Shown one piece after another: positions 1 through 8,937 of a stretch of 20,199 nucleotides of DNA (position 1 is the first letter of the stretch; the number at the start of each line of letters is the position of its first letter). A program made the translations under genes and the position numbers. The notes below the pieces were generated by a model that worked only from the letters and a program-made list of their open reading frames with translations, was not told the origin of the DNA and ran no database searches. Source of the DNA: a virus; IMG/VR virus record IMGVR_UViG_3300017720_000094, positions 1-20,199 of that record, one strand, 5' to 3'.

Positions 1-1234
1 ATCTTAAATAACCAGCAGCTGGGCTACCATCTCTTTGAGCTGTAGTGCCTGATGGTATATAAGCTGAACCAGTATTGCTAGATTTTTGAACTAGAGTAGT
101 GCCAGGATTAACAGCTATACCTAAAGTTTCGTTACCACCATCATTGTTTTCTGTAAGAGTAATGTTAGTAGAAGCTACTAACTTACCATTTAAAAATCCA
201 GCAGTTGTATCATTTGCTGATACAGAAGTCTTAACATCAGTATCTGCTGTTATATTATTCCATGATGATCCATCATAAAACTTTAAATTATTATCTGTAG
301 AGTTATAAAACAAATCACCCTCATCTAATGAAGAAGTGGGATCAGATGAACCTATTCTATAGATACTCGCAAATGAATTAACATCTGAAATGTTATTTGA
401 TACTGTATTAACATTGCTAATTGAACCAGCAACTGTATTAATGTTAGATGCGTTACCAGCAACACTATTAATATTTGTAGCATTACCAGCTACTGAATTT
501 ACATTTGATATGTTTGATGCAACTGTTCCAATATCGGTAGCATCACCAGCAACTGTAGTAACATTTGAACTTATTCCAGCGACTGTCGTAACATTCCCTG
601 AGATACCAGCAACTGTTGTTACATTTGAATTGTTAGCACTTACTGTGGTAATTGCATTAGTGGCTATTGTGCCATCTTGAATGTCAGCAAGTAGTGCAAT
701 ATCAGCAGTAATAGCTGATAAGGTTGATACATCAGCTATATTTGGCCCAGCCTCTGGGTTTCCTGATGTTGCATTAAATGCTAATACTCTACCTTTTCTA
801 TTATCTTTAGATGGGATCTCCATGTTGCCATCTGCATCAGACTGTGATTGTCTTAACGCTCGATCAAATTTTTCATCTAACTGTTGCACCATGATTACAT
901 TTGAATCAAGTTGCTCATTAATACTAGATGCTAATAAATCACCACCGGTAGTAAAATCTGTTGTTCTTGCTAAACTTCTGCCACCCACAATTGTCAACAG
1001 ATCTGTTGCCACTAAAGCTGTACCATTACCTGATCCTGTTAATGTAATTGTTCCTGTGCCATTTGAAGCAGTAGAAATTGTATATTCACTTGTAAGATTT
1101 AGCTGTGTATCGTTTTTAAAAACAACAATATCTGAATCTGCTAGTATGTTAAATGTAAAAGCAAATGGGCCTAGCCCTGTATTACCAGTAAACTGTACTC
1201 GTCTTACAACTGCATTGATTGCTACATCAGCCAT
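1..1234 (-). CDS. Tail fibre protein, N-terminal part (partial at window edge)
   Basis: Receptor-binding tail fibre of a T7-type short tail. The reading frame is open from an ATG at 1234 to the window edge (411 codons, no stop), with AAGGGG upstream as ribosome binding site. Residues 1 to about 130 resemble the T7 tail-fibre N-terminal tail-attachment domain: a beta-rich start (MADVAINAVVRRVQFTG), then a GPFAFTFNIL stretch, ending in a helical EQLDSNVIMVQQLDEKFDRA segment. Residues 201-290 are nine decapeptide repeats of the NxSNVTTVAG type. After residue 290 comes a GDLFYNSTDNNLKFYDGSSW segment, and the visible part ends in the IPSGTTAQRDGSPAAGYLR motif common in phage fibre shafts. The receptor-binding C-terminus lies outside the window. 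It follows the ejection-protein genes after a 60-base gap. The family call is from recalled similarity. Confidence 0.88.
   Translation of the reverse strand, partial: MADVAINAVVRRVQFTGNTGLGPFAFTFNILADSDIVVFKNDTQLNLTSEYTISTASNGTGTITLTGSGNGTALVATDLLTIVGGRSLARTTDFTTGGDLLASSINEQLDSNVIMVQQLDEKFDRALRQSQSDADGNMEIPSKDNRKGRVLAFNATSGNPEAGPNIADVSTLSAITADIALLADIQDGTIATNAITTVSANNSNVTTVAGISGNVTTVAGISSNVTTVAGDATDIGTVASNISNVNSVAGNATNINSVAGNASNINTVAGSISNVNTVSNNISDVNSFASIYRIGSSDPTSSLDEGDLFYNSTDNNLKFYDGSSWNNITADTDVKTSVSANDTTAGFLNGKLVASTNITLTENNDGGNETLGIAVNPGTTLVQKSSNTGSAYIPSGTTAQRDGSPAAGYLR
365..634 (-). repeat. Nine-copy 30-bp repeat array coding for decapeptides in the tail fibre
   Basis: Nine in-frame 30-base units encode residues 201-290. 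Read in order they start NNSNVTTVAG, ISGNVTTVAG and ISSNVTTVAG, then drift to units such as NATNINSVAG and NASNINTVAG, ending with NISDVNSFAS. The preceding ten residues (ATNAITTVSA) may be a decayed tenth unit. Regular Asn/Val/Gly repeats of this kind form fibrous trimeric shafts in phage tail proteins. The first three units are nearly identical in protein sequence, which suggests recent duplication at that end. Confidence 0.9.
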
Positions 1235-1294
1235 TTATTTTTCCCCTTATCGCCTTATAATACATAAATTAAATAAAAATGTTGCATATTTTTT

Positions 1295-3736
1295 TTAAAA
1301 TTGTGGCTCTGTTTTACCAGGCCTCCACCAATATTTTTGATTTTGCTCTCTTTTTAGTTTTTTTTCATGCTGTCTAAATTTTTTCTTTGCTTTATCATCA
1401 GCCCACATTTCAGCTTGATTTACTATTAATCTTTCAAATGCAAGTCTTGAATACCATATTGAAGATGCTGGATTGTATTTTGAGGCAAAATCAATTAAAT
1501 CAGAAGCTATTTTTGGATCATCACCTTTCATAACTTCCTGAATGTTTTTTTGTGTTAAGTTAATTATATCAACACCAAGCCCAACAACCGGCCCAGCGAT
1601 TGATTGTGCTATTGGATTTCTTCCATAAACAGTATGGTCAACAAATAAATAATCACCAAAAATTCCAAAACCACCACCTTGAAATGTTGCGGCCATCCAA
1701 AACTCTGGACTATTCATTTCTCTAGGCTCTCTGCCTTTTGATATTTCTTTCATCTGTAAAGCAAACGCACCCATTAATGTGGTAGATATTATAAAATCAG
1801 CCATGTATGCAGCTCTACCTTTTGATTCAGGCGCATACATTCCTCTCGATAAATGAGTATACAATAAAGTAGTGCCAAAACCTTTATACATTCCAAAACT
1901 TCTTGCAAGTTCCCCACTTAAAGTACCTGGAGTGGTTTTTGCTTTTAGAAGATATTGACCTCTTACACTAGATGACGGAACAGCAAAATTTGTTTCAGTA
2001 TTAATCATTTCCAAATATCTTGTGGCTAGATCTCTTCTTACACCTTTATTTAAATTTATGTTGTTTTCAATATCTACAGCTCGTAAAATCTTAACGCCAT
2101 CTACATCCTCTAATTTAGATTTTCTAATAAGATCCCATTTGTAATCAGTAAAGCCATATCTTATTAAAGCGTCTTTTAAAGGTTTTTGTAAATCATTAAA
2201 TTTTACATTTGCGTTTCTTCCTAAAGTTGTCATAAAATCCATGCCAAAAGAAAATCTTCCGGCTTGAGTAAATGGCGATAACAAAGATGCTCGTAGTGTA
2301 AAATCAGCAACTCTTCGACTTAAGTTAGATCCATTTATTTCACCATTAAATCTCATTAAAGCAGATGATGTTGACAGAAATCCTTCAGCATTTAGTCCAG
2401 CAGCTAATGCAATTTGATTTCTTTCTTTTGCCCCTAAAGGCATTATATAATCAAAATATCTTTTTATAGTTGAAGTTTGAGGTAAACCATTAAATTGTCT
2501 TGTAATTCTTTGAAAATTAACATCAGTAACAGCAGTAACAAATGCTCCACCTAATTGAAAGCCTGTTAAATACTGTCTTGACGCTGCTAAATTTTTACCC
2601 AATGATGTAACTGCTATATTATATGATCCAAGAATATGCCCGTAAAAGCCCTCTAATCTTCCTTCTGTTTCTAAAGATTTTGTAATAGCATCTGGCACAT
2701 CTGTTTTACCTTCTAACGCTTGTTTTTTTAAATACTGTTGCAACTTTATTATTGTTGATTTTGGGTTTGGGCCAAGCACTTCCATTAACCCAATATCTCT
2801 TGACATGCTTTGTATATGACCTGTCATTATATCAAATGGATCTGATTTTCCAAATCGTTGATTATATTCAAGCCACTTCTCTGGACTTTTAAAAATTAAA
2901 AATCTATGGTCTGTTCTTCTATTAGCAACTGATTTTCCAAATGCTGCACCACTTGGTTCAAGCTTATTCATTCCCTCTGTAGATATAGTTTCGTATACGT
3001 TTTCTAATTCTTTTCTTAAAGATTCTTTTGTAAATGGTTGATTAGTTCTTTCATCAATCATTTTATTTTCATCTAACTTATCAATAGTGTACTTAACCCA
3101 TTCGTGACTTTTTACTTTTCTCACCTCTAAGGAATCATGTTGTTGAGGCATCCCCCAACCTTTATTTTTTTGTATAGCTCCACCAGCAGCATTAAATCTT
3201 TCTCTTAAATATTCGGAAGCCTCTTTCCAGCCTTGAGCTAATTCTTTTGCATTTTGGTTATTTGTTTTGCGACCAAATACTTCATGCACCATATCATTTA
3301 ATGTAGCTTTGTTTCTTGTATTGCCAATTAAATTTTTTTGAAACGTTATTAAAACTTGATTAAGTCTTGCAGTAGCCAAACCTCTTATTGCATCTATTTT
3401 TTGATCAACATTTGAATATTTGGCAAACCTATCTTCTACCAATAATGCTTCTGCTGCTTTAAAAATATTATTGCCATCTGGACTTCTATAATTTTTTAAT
3501 TTTTGTTCTATAGATCTCCACGCATTTATTTGCAATAATTTTTGTCTACGCTTTAACATAGCCTCATAAGCAGCACTATCAAATACTTCTTTTGCCGCCA
3601 AAGCGGCAGCTTGAGATTCGCTCATTATTTTTTCATATTGTTTGCGTTTTTCACCAAACAAATCAGTAAGCTTCTTAAGCTGATCTTCTGTTACTTTATT
3701 TTCTTTTCTAGCGTTTTTAAGACAATCATCAAACAT
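1295..3736 (-). CDS. Internal virion (ejection) protein, second half of a split gp16-type protein
   Basis: An 813-residue protein in the position of T7 gp16, between the other internal virion proteins and the tail fibre. The first 190 residues are highly charged and predicted helical. A GWGMPQQHD motif at residues 193-201 matches a motif I recall from large gp16-like ejection proteins of marine podoviruses. The remainder is mostly helical with moderately hydrophobic stretches (for example around TGFQLGGAFVTAVTDV and FIISTTLMGAFALQM), suitable for a protein that threads across the host envelope. I see no transglycosylase or other catalytic motif. The start at 3736 lies two bases after the stop of the upstream gene and has an AAAGGT ribosome site inside that gene's end. 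The tight coupling suggests equimolar production with the upstream protein. Precise function is inferred from position. Confidence 0.68.
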   Translation of the reverse strand: MFDDCLKNARKENKVTEDQLKKLTDLFGEKRKQYEKIMSESQAAALAAKEVFDSAAYEAMLKRRQKLLQINAWRSIEQKLKNYRSPDGNNIFKAAEALLVEDRFAKYSNVDQKIDAIRGLATARLNQVLITFQKNLIGNTRNKATLNDMVHEVFGRKTNNQNAKELAQGWKEASEYLRERFNAAGGAIQKNKGWGMPQQHDSLEVRKVKSHEWVKYTIDKLDENKMIDERTNQPFTKESLRKELENVYETISTEGMNKLEPSGAAFGKSVANRRTDHRFLIFKSPEKWLEYNQRFGKSDPFDIMTGHIQSMSRDIGLMEVLGPNPKSTIIKLQQYLKKQALEGKTDVPDAITKSLETEGRLEGFYGHILGSYNIAVTSLGKNLAASRQYLTGFQLGGAFVTAVTDVNFQRITRQFNGLPQTSTIKRYFDYIMPLGAKERNQIALAAGLNAEGFLSTSSALMRFNGEINGSNLSRRVADFTLRASLLSPFTQAGRFSFGMDFMTTLGRNANVKFNDLQKPLKDALIRYGFTDYKWDLIRKSKLEDVDGVKILRAVDIENNINLNKGVRRDLATRYLEMINTETNFAVPSSSVRGQYLLKAKTTPGTLSGELARSFGMYKGFGTTLLYTHLSRGMYAPESKGRAAYMADFIISTTLMGAFALQMKEISKGREPREMNSPEFWMAATFQGGGFGIFGDYLFVDHTVYGRNPIAQSIAGPVVGLGVDIINLTQKNIQEVMKGDDPKIASDLIDFASKYNPASSIWYSRLAFERLIVNQAEMWADDKAKKKFRQHEKKLKREQNQKYWWRPGKTEPQF

Positions 3737-3738
3737 AT

Positions 3739-6195
3739 TTATTTACCTTTAGGATAAGCACAAGGTCTTAATCTATCTAACATTTCTTGCTCTTGATCTA
3801 ACTCTTTTTTTACCTCACCAATTGTTGTTAATGTTTCAACTCCTTCATCATTAAATTCAGGTATTGGCTTGTTTGTAACGTCAGGCGCATCATTGCCAAA
3901 AAGATCTTCATATAATTGATCTGATTGTCTAGCATATGCTGCGCTTGTTGGATCGTTAAAATTATCTAAGACATCTGTTGTATCTGTAACCTCGCTAATT
4001 TCCTCTGCACTAGAGATAGTGCGCCCTGATTCGCTAGGTAAATCCCCATAGATATCGCCCTCGCTTGCTCTTGCTCTGATAGCTTCGACAAATCCTTTTG
4101 TAGCCTCTGTAAAGTTGTTTGTGTCTTTGGCTGTTTGCGCTGCTTTACTAAGCGCTTCTGAGATTTGACCTTCGTAGTTTGCAAGTTTTTGAATAAGTTC
4201 GATTGCTCTCTCATCTTCTGTTGCTCTCCTTTGGTTAGCTGCTTTTGCAATTTGATTCCCTTCTGATTCTATTTTAGATACATTATCAACTAATGATTTA
4301 AAAACAGTTTTATCTCTTTGTAAAGTTTTAACAGCCAAATCAATAATTTTAGCTCTTTCTTTATACAATGTTTCAGCAAACATTTGCTCCCCAAACAAAT
4401 CTACTTGCTGTCTAAGCTCAACTCCAGATTTGCCTTGCGCTAATATTTGTCGCACTATTGCTTCTGCTTGTGTTGCATTTTCAGGGGCAGCTTCTTTTAT
4501 TGTTTTAATTATTGCTTGTTGCGTTAAATCATCATCTGTTAATCTACCTATAATAGATCCATAATTAGTAGGAATAACTCCATTCATAACTGCTTGCAAA
4601 TTTGCATCTGATAGTTTTGATAAACCATTTGCTTGCCTAACTAATTCAGATCTTAAGTTTAAACCCTTAATTGCATCAGGATCTTCTTTTAATATTCTTG
4701 CTGCTGACAACTTTCTATCAGTTGATGATTGCTCTGTAATGTTTTTTATTGCAGCTTTTACTCTTATTTCGCCCGGAGTATATCCATCTTTTTCTCTAAA
4801 CACAGCAGCTATTAATTCTATTTTCTGGCCTGGATCTTTTGCTTGTATTCTTTTAGCAAGCGCAAATCTTTGATGGCCATCTGCAACAACTTTTTTGCCA
4901 TTAGCATATTCGTATACTATTATTTGATTAGATAACTCTGGCTTCCATGTTTCAACATTCCTTAAATCTGCTGACACACCAAATTCATCAACATCATCTT
5001 CTATTTTATATTGAAATGTTTTTGGCTCTACTTCTAATTCTTTAGGGTTAAATTTAGAAACAGATGTTCCAAGATTTTCATTTTGATATATATCTTTACT
5101 TTTTTTCTTAGACGCCGGACTAGTAGATATATTAGGAATGTCGCCATTAGCTACAGCATTATACGCTTTATTAAGTCTTGATTCATGTTCAACAACATCT
5201 TCTAAAGGATTGTCTTTTAATATTTCGTCTGAATTATCAAAACTATTTTTAAGAGCATAATCATCATCTTTTAATTCTTTATTTTTGTTTTTAATTTTGT
5301 CAGTAATTTTTTTATCATAAAAAAGATCAAGGCCTTTTTTTATTTGTGCAGTTGTTAAATTAGCAAATACTTCTACTCCTTTTAAACCAGCTGGCAACAA
5401 CGCTCCACCAACGCCGGCAGTTACAATAGACTGCAAAAGACCTGGATAAGATTCTTCTAAACCTGTTTCTTCGTACCATTTCTTAACACCTGGCTGCAAT
5501 ATGGCCTCAGCTCCCATAGCTACCATAGCCTCTGTAAGCATAATTGTTTTTAAAGTATTTGCATAAAACCCTACTGGCAATAACATAGATTGCTGTATTA
5601 CTGGATCTTTTAAAGTAGCAGTTACATCACCCAAAAAAGATCCTGTGCCAGCTAAAAATCCTGATGATCTTTGTTGAGCATCTTTAAATTGCTCATGGTT
5701 TAATACAGCTTGTTCTTTTGCTAAACCTTCTATTGAATCTAATGTAATATCTTGATAATCCGGATATAATGTTTTGTTATTCCGTATATGATCTATTATT
5801 TTTTGCGCATCTGTTTTATATTGTTGCTGATAATCTGTAGTAATATATTCATAAGCAAAACTTGCAGCATTTACCAGTCCACCAAAATTAGAATGAGCAA
5901 ATGGTTTGTCAAAATATGCTTTACCCATCTCTAAAAATGGACTTAAATTTGTTATTAGATTATTTGCTGGATTTGCAAACGTTACATTTTGTTTGCTTTG
6001 TATTTCATCTATTAATGGTTTCCATTGCTCATTTAATAAATTTGCTTTTGATGAACTTAGCCCTAAACTCTCAAAGTTTTTTTTAGCAGCTTTAAAGTTT
6101 TCCGCAAAACCATAACCTCCATACAATAATGGCTTTGTTGTTTTTTCTTCAAAATTATATATTGATTCATCTGCTTTTTTTGTAAATAAAGGCAT
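3739..6195 (-). CDS. Internal virion (ejection) protein with a ParB/sulfiredoxin-fold domain
   Basis: An 818-residue protein in the T7 gp15-gp16 region. Residues 1-180 are soluble and helical. Residues 195-280 are hydrophobic and glycine-rich (PVIQQSMLLPVGF, SIVTAGVGGALLPAGLKG), which could insert in a membrane during ejection. Residues 300-385 are charged and linker-like. Residues 390-490 form a ParB/Srx-like domain with the signature VVADGHQRFALAKR at 436-449. This corresponds to the G-[EH]-x-R box II of ParB proteins and the DdrB-type ParB domains of phage polyvalent proteins. Residues 490-590 are helical, and the C-terminus is acidic. No canonical ParB helix-turn-helix is obvious. There is no ribosome binding site: the upstream stop codon lies five bases before this ATG, so translation is probably coupled. 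Codon use changes locally near 4000-4240. The ejection role is inferred from gene order; the domain call from the motif. Confidence 0.7.
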   Translation of the reverse strand: MPLFTKKADESIYNFEEKTTKPLLYGGYGFAENFKAAKKNFESLGLSSSKANLLNEQWKPLIDEIQSKQNVTFANPANNLITNLSPFLEMGKAYFDKPFAHSNFGGLVNAASFAYEYITTDYQQQYKTDAQKIIDHIRNNKTLYPDYQDITLDSIEGLAKEQAVLNHEQFKDAQQRSSGFLAGTGSFLGDVTATLKDPVIQQSMLLPVGFYANTLKTIMLTEAMVAMGAEAILQPGVKKWYEETGLEESYPGLLQSIVTAGVGGALLPAGLKGVEVFANLTTAQIKKGLDLFYDKKITDKIKNKNKELKDDDYALKNSFDNSDEILKDNPLEDVVEHESRLNKAYNAVANGDIPNISTSPASKKKSKDIYQNENLGTSVSKFNPKELEVEPKTFQYKIEDDVDEFGVSADLRNVETWKPELSNQIIVYEYANGKKVVADGHQRFALAKRIQAKDPGQKIELIAAVFREKDGYTPGEIRVKAAIKNITEQSSTDRKLSAARILKEDPDAIKGLNLRSELVRQANGLSKLSDANLQAVMNGVIPTNYGSIIGRLTDDDLTQQAIIKTIKEAAPENATQAEAIVRQILAQGKSGVELRQQVDLFGEQMFAETLYKERAKIIDLAVKTLQRDKTVFKSLVDNVSKIESEGNQIAKAANQRRATEDERAIELIQKLANYEGQISEALSKAAQTAKDTNNFTEATKGFVEAIRARASEGDIYGDLPSESGRTISSAEEISEVTDTTDVLDNFNDPTSAAYARQSDQLYEDLFGNDAPDVTNKPIPEFNDEGVETLTTIGEVKKELDQEQEMLDRLRPCAYPKGK

Positions 6196-6200
6196 AATTT

Positions 6201-8471
6201 TTACATTATATTAGGTGGCACGCTTGATGGCAATTTTTCCGGTAATGTGCGCTCTATTGTTTCATCATATTGAATAGTAAATTCTTCAAAGTCATCCGGC
6301 CTAAATTTAATATATTTACCATTACGATCTGAGTAAAAATGTTTTTGGTCATCTACTAATTCATATATATAATAAGTATTACCTTCATCTGCGGATTCAA
6401 TTTTTATATTGTCACTTGCTCTAATTCTTTTTGCAAAATCATTATTAAAATTAGAATTACCCATGTCTTCTAAATTTTTTGTTGTTAAAATATCAAGCAT
6501 TGCTGCTAATTTATTTTCTGAATATTCTCCAGTATATGTAATCTTACCTCTAACTTCGCCAATTCTATTTCCTGTTATTTGTTGTAAGATGTCTTTGTAT
6601 TTTTCATCATCAAACTCTTCATCCGACACATATCTTCGTTTGTATATAAACTTTGCTATTCTTCTGTATTGATTTATTTGAGCTGCATTTTGACCAGGAA
6701 ATGCTGCTACAAAAACATTATCAAATATTGGATTTGCATCCTCAGAACTCCAAGCTCTTTTGCCAAATTCTGGATCTTTTTCCGCTTCCTCCATGCCAAG
6801 AAAAGCATCTCGCAGCAATTCTTTGCTTGTGCCATCCCCAATTGTTAAAGCCATTGCAGCTATTGATGCTAACTCAGGATTTTCTTCAGCTATTTGCTCA
6901 ATTGCCACATCTGCATATTCTCCTGCATTTTTTACTATTGCTGTAACTAATGTAATTTTATCTTGAACATTATTGCGACTATAGGCCTCACTAATAGCTC
7001 TTTGCTCGGCTATTGTAAACACTTTAGGTTTATAACCAAAATATTCATTTTTTAAATTAGATATTTCATCTAATCTTTCTTTTGGAATAAAATTAATAGG
7101 ATCATCAAAATTTAATGGCGTAAGGGGAAACCCTGATGCAAGAGCATAATCTAAAGGATTTTTTTGCAATTTTGTATCTACAGCATTTCTTCTTTTTTCT
7201 AAAAAATTTACTACTTTAACTTCAATATCCGTATCCAGCCTGCCATCATCACCTCTTCCAGGTATGCCTTGCCGGCTTATAACTAACAGTTTATCATTTA
7301 TTTCATCTGTAGTTGCTCCTTTAGTTTGATTAGTTATATTGTTAAACAAAACCACATCTTCATACATGCCAATTATTGGAGTTAAATCAATAGGCAAACC
7401 ATCTGCGTTTTCAATTAATATATTAACTTGACTTGCAAGAGCTTGTATTCCAGATTCGCTAAAAGATCCATCATTTTTAAGAATATCAATACTATCGTTT
7501 AAAGTTTTTTTAACATCAGTTATTTTTGAGTTTATAACTTTTATTTGATGTTCATTTTTTTTTAATAATGAAGCCTTAAGATCGTCAATTTGGTTACTTG
7601 TAAAAGCTTCAAGAACAGTAGGATCTTTATCTAAATTTTCTACAAATTTTACTTTCCCACTATATGAGTTAATCCCTTTATATTGTGCATTTATTCTTCC
7701 AATTAAAGCTTCTTCATATATTTTTATTTTTGCTGATTCAATATCTTCCGCAGAATAATTCATAGCTGCGTAAGCGTCTGTTATATCTTTTACCTTTAAA
7801 TCAATAAGTTGTTGATCGTAAGTAAACGGATCATTCGCAATGTTTCTAACGTCAGCATACAACCCACTAACATATTCAAGAGTTTCTACTTTTTTTTGCT
7901 CAAAAATTTTACTTTGCGTGTGTTTGCTAAAATCAGTTTTATATTGAGATAAAGATGCTGCAATTTCTGTTCTTGCTTGTAAATATAATTCAGGATCTAT
8001 ATATTTACCATACTCAGATAAATATGCTGCTGACAAGCTATCAATACTATTATTAAATTCTTGTTGTGACAAGTTGTTTGCCACAGCGTCTTGATATAAA
8101 AACTTTGCATTTTTTGTTGTATGCGCTTTTGCATCGATGACTAAAAGCCGGCCACCTATTGTTTGCTGATATTTTTCAACTAAGTTTTCAGGCGGACCCT
8201 CACCTTTCATTTCTAAAACTTCTTTAAAACCTCTTTCTTTTATTAGCTCTGAAACTTGATATCTAGTATTTTCTTGCAATTGCTCAACTTGCTGTTTTTC
8301 TCTTTTAGCTTTTTGATCCATGCCACGACTATATAAAAAGTTAGACATACGATCTAAACTTGAAGCTATCTGTTGAAAACCTCTAGCCTCTTCTGATAAA
8401 GCAGCTTGCTGTGTCTTTCTTATTGTTGGGGCTTCTACTGCTCCACCTTGATATCTTACAAGTTTTGCCAT
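6201..8471 (-). CDS. Internal virion protein, T7 gp15-like ejection protein
   Basis: A 756-residue, predominantly helical and strongly charged protein without predicted membrane segments. It lies between the gp14-like and gp16-like genes, exactly where T7 gp15 occurs. Its N-terminus (MAKLVRYQGGAV, then an EEARGFQQIASSLDRMSNFL helix) resembles recalled gp15-type internal core proteins of marine podoviruses, which begin with a short conserved peptide followed by long coiled helices. In T7 the gp15 protein forms part of the periplasmic tube through which DNA passes. The start at 8471 is preceded by a short Shine-Dalgarno-like AGGAT that overlaps the end of the upstream gene; the stop of that gene is at 8475. 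No enzymatic motif was found. The function rests on synteny and size more than on recognisable motifs. Confidence 0.72.
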   Translation of the reverse strand: MAKLVRYQGGAVEAPTIRKTQQAALSEEARGFQQIASSLDRMSNFLYSRGMDQKAKREKQQVEQLQENTRYQVSELIKERGFKEVLEMKGEGPPENLVEKYQQTIGGRLLVIDAKAHTTKNAKFLYQDAVANNLSQQEFNNSIDSLSAAYLSEYGKYIDPELYLQARTEIAASLSQYKTDFSKHTQSKIFEQKKVETLEYVSGLYADVRNIANDPFTYDQQLIDLKVKDITDAYAAMNYSAEDIESAKIKIYEEALIGRINAQYKGINSYSGKVKFVENLDKDPTVLEAFTSNQIDDLKASLLKKNEHQIKVINSKITDVKKTLNDSIDILKNDGSFSESGIQALASQVNILIENADGLPIDLTPIIGMYEDVVLFNNITNQTKGATTDEINDKLLVISRQGIPGRGDDGRLDTDIEVKVVNFLEKRRNAVDTKLQKNPLDYALASGFPLTPLNFDDPINFIPKERLDEISNLKNEYFGYKPKVFTIAEQRAISEAYSRNNVQDKITLVTAIVKNAGEYADVAIEQIAEENPELASIAAMALTIGDGTSKELLRDAFLGMEEAEKDPEFGKRAWSSEDANPIFDNVFVAAFPGQNAAQINQYRRIAKFIYKRRYVSDEEFDDEKYKDILQQITGNRIGEVRGKITYTGEYSENKLAAMLDILTTKNLEDMGNSNFNNDFAKRIRASDNIKIESADEGNTYYIYELVDDQKHFYSDRNGKYIKFRPDDFEEFTIQYDETIERTLPEKLPSSVPPNIM

Positions 8472-8474
8472 ATC

Positions 8475-8936
8475 CTAACTCATTCCAGTTGTATTGGTAT
8501 TACCATATCCTAAGTCTTGTTGTTTAACATAGCCTTGACCTAAAGTAGCAAATGCAGATAAGTAAGCAGTTTGTTTCGCTCTTTTCCCAGCTCTTCTATA
8601 ATTATCTGCTTGGTAATCACCCATAGATTGTGATACAAGAGAGCTATCAATAGCAGTAATAAAATCTTTTCTACCTTCTTTTGCAGCATAATTTTGCAAG
8701 TTTAACGCTGATCCACTCAAAGCATTAACTCCACCAGCAGCAGCTCTAGCCACAGTTGCGGCCATAACTTCTTGCATTTTTACTAATTGTTGAACTGCTT
8801 GTTTTTTAAATTTTAAAGATTCAGATTTTGCGGCTATTTCCTCATCTTGAGCTTTAGCTTGATAATACATATTTTCTGATTGTCCAGCTCTTACTTGAGC
8901 AAAAGCTGATACTGCTGCGAACGCAATTTGTGCCAT
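8475..8936 (-). CDS. Internal virion protein, T7 gp14-like
   Basis: A 153-residue protein with the layout of T7 gp14. A short hydrophobic alanine-rich N-terminus (MAQIAFAAVSAFAQVRAGQ) is followed by a charged helix. A central segment, ARAAAGGVNALSGSALNLQ, carries the GxxxxSGSA motif typical of the family. A second helix ends in AKQTAYLSAFATLGQGY. In T7 the gp14 protein leaves the capsid first and forms the pore in the outer membrane. The ribosome binding site GGGGAA lies in the last bases of the tail tubular B gene, which ends at 8938. Its place, just after the tail tubular genes and before the gp15-like gene, supports the call. Confidence 0.8.
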   Translation of the reverse strand: MAQIAFAAVSAFAQVRAGQSENMYYQAKAQDEEIAAKSESLKFKKQAVQQLVKMQEVMAATVARAAAGGVNALSGSALNLQNYAAKEGRKDFITAIDSSLVSQSMGDYQADNYRRAGKRAKQTAYLSAFATLGQGYVKQQDLGYGNTNTTGMS

Positions 8937-8937
8937 A

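Noticed and set aside
365-634. CRISPR-like array of regular 30-base repeats
   Set aside because: Units are contiguous with no unique spacers, diverge gradually, and are in frame within a fibre gene.
390-680. Plus-strand frame with a repeated PATVVTFE pattern
   Set aside because: The repeat is the complement of the fibre decapeptide array; the fibre reading has the family motifs.
1235-1294. Promoter before the tail fibre gene
   Set aside because: A TATTAT-like -10 can be found in this AT-rich gap, but there is no acceptable -35 at the right spacing.
681-1298. Plus-strand open frame of 205 codons antisense to the tail fibre
   Set aside because: It is the mirror of a well-supported fibre gene. 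Its low-complexity composition comes from antisense reading, and it has no homology pattern.
3966-4250. Minus-strand 94-codon frame inside the ParB-domain gene
   Set aside because: It is out of frame within a long intact gene. Its Gln/Lys-rich product reflects the local codon-usage change.
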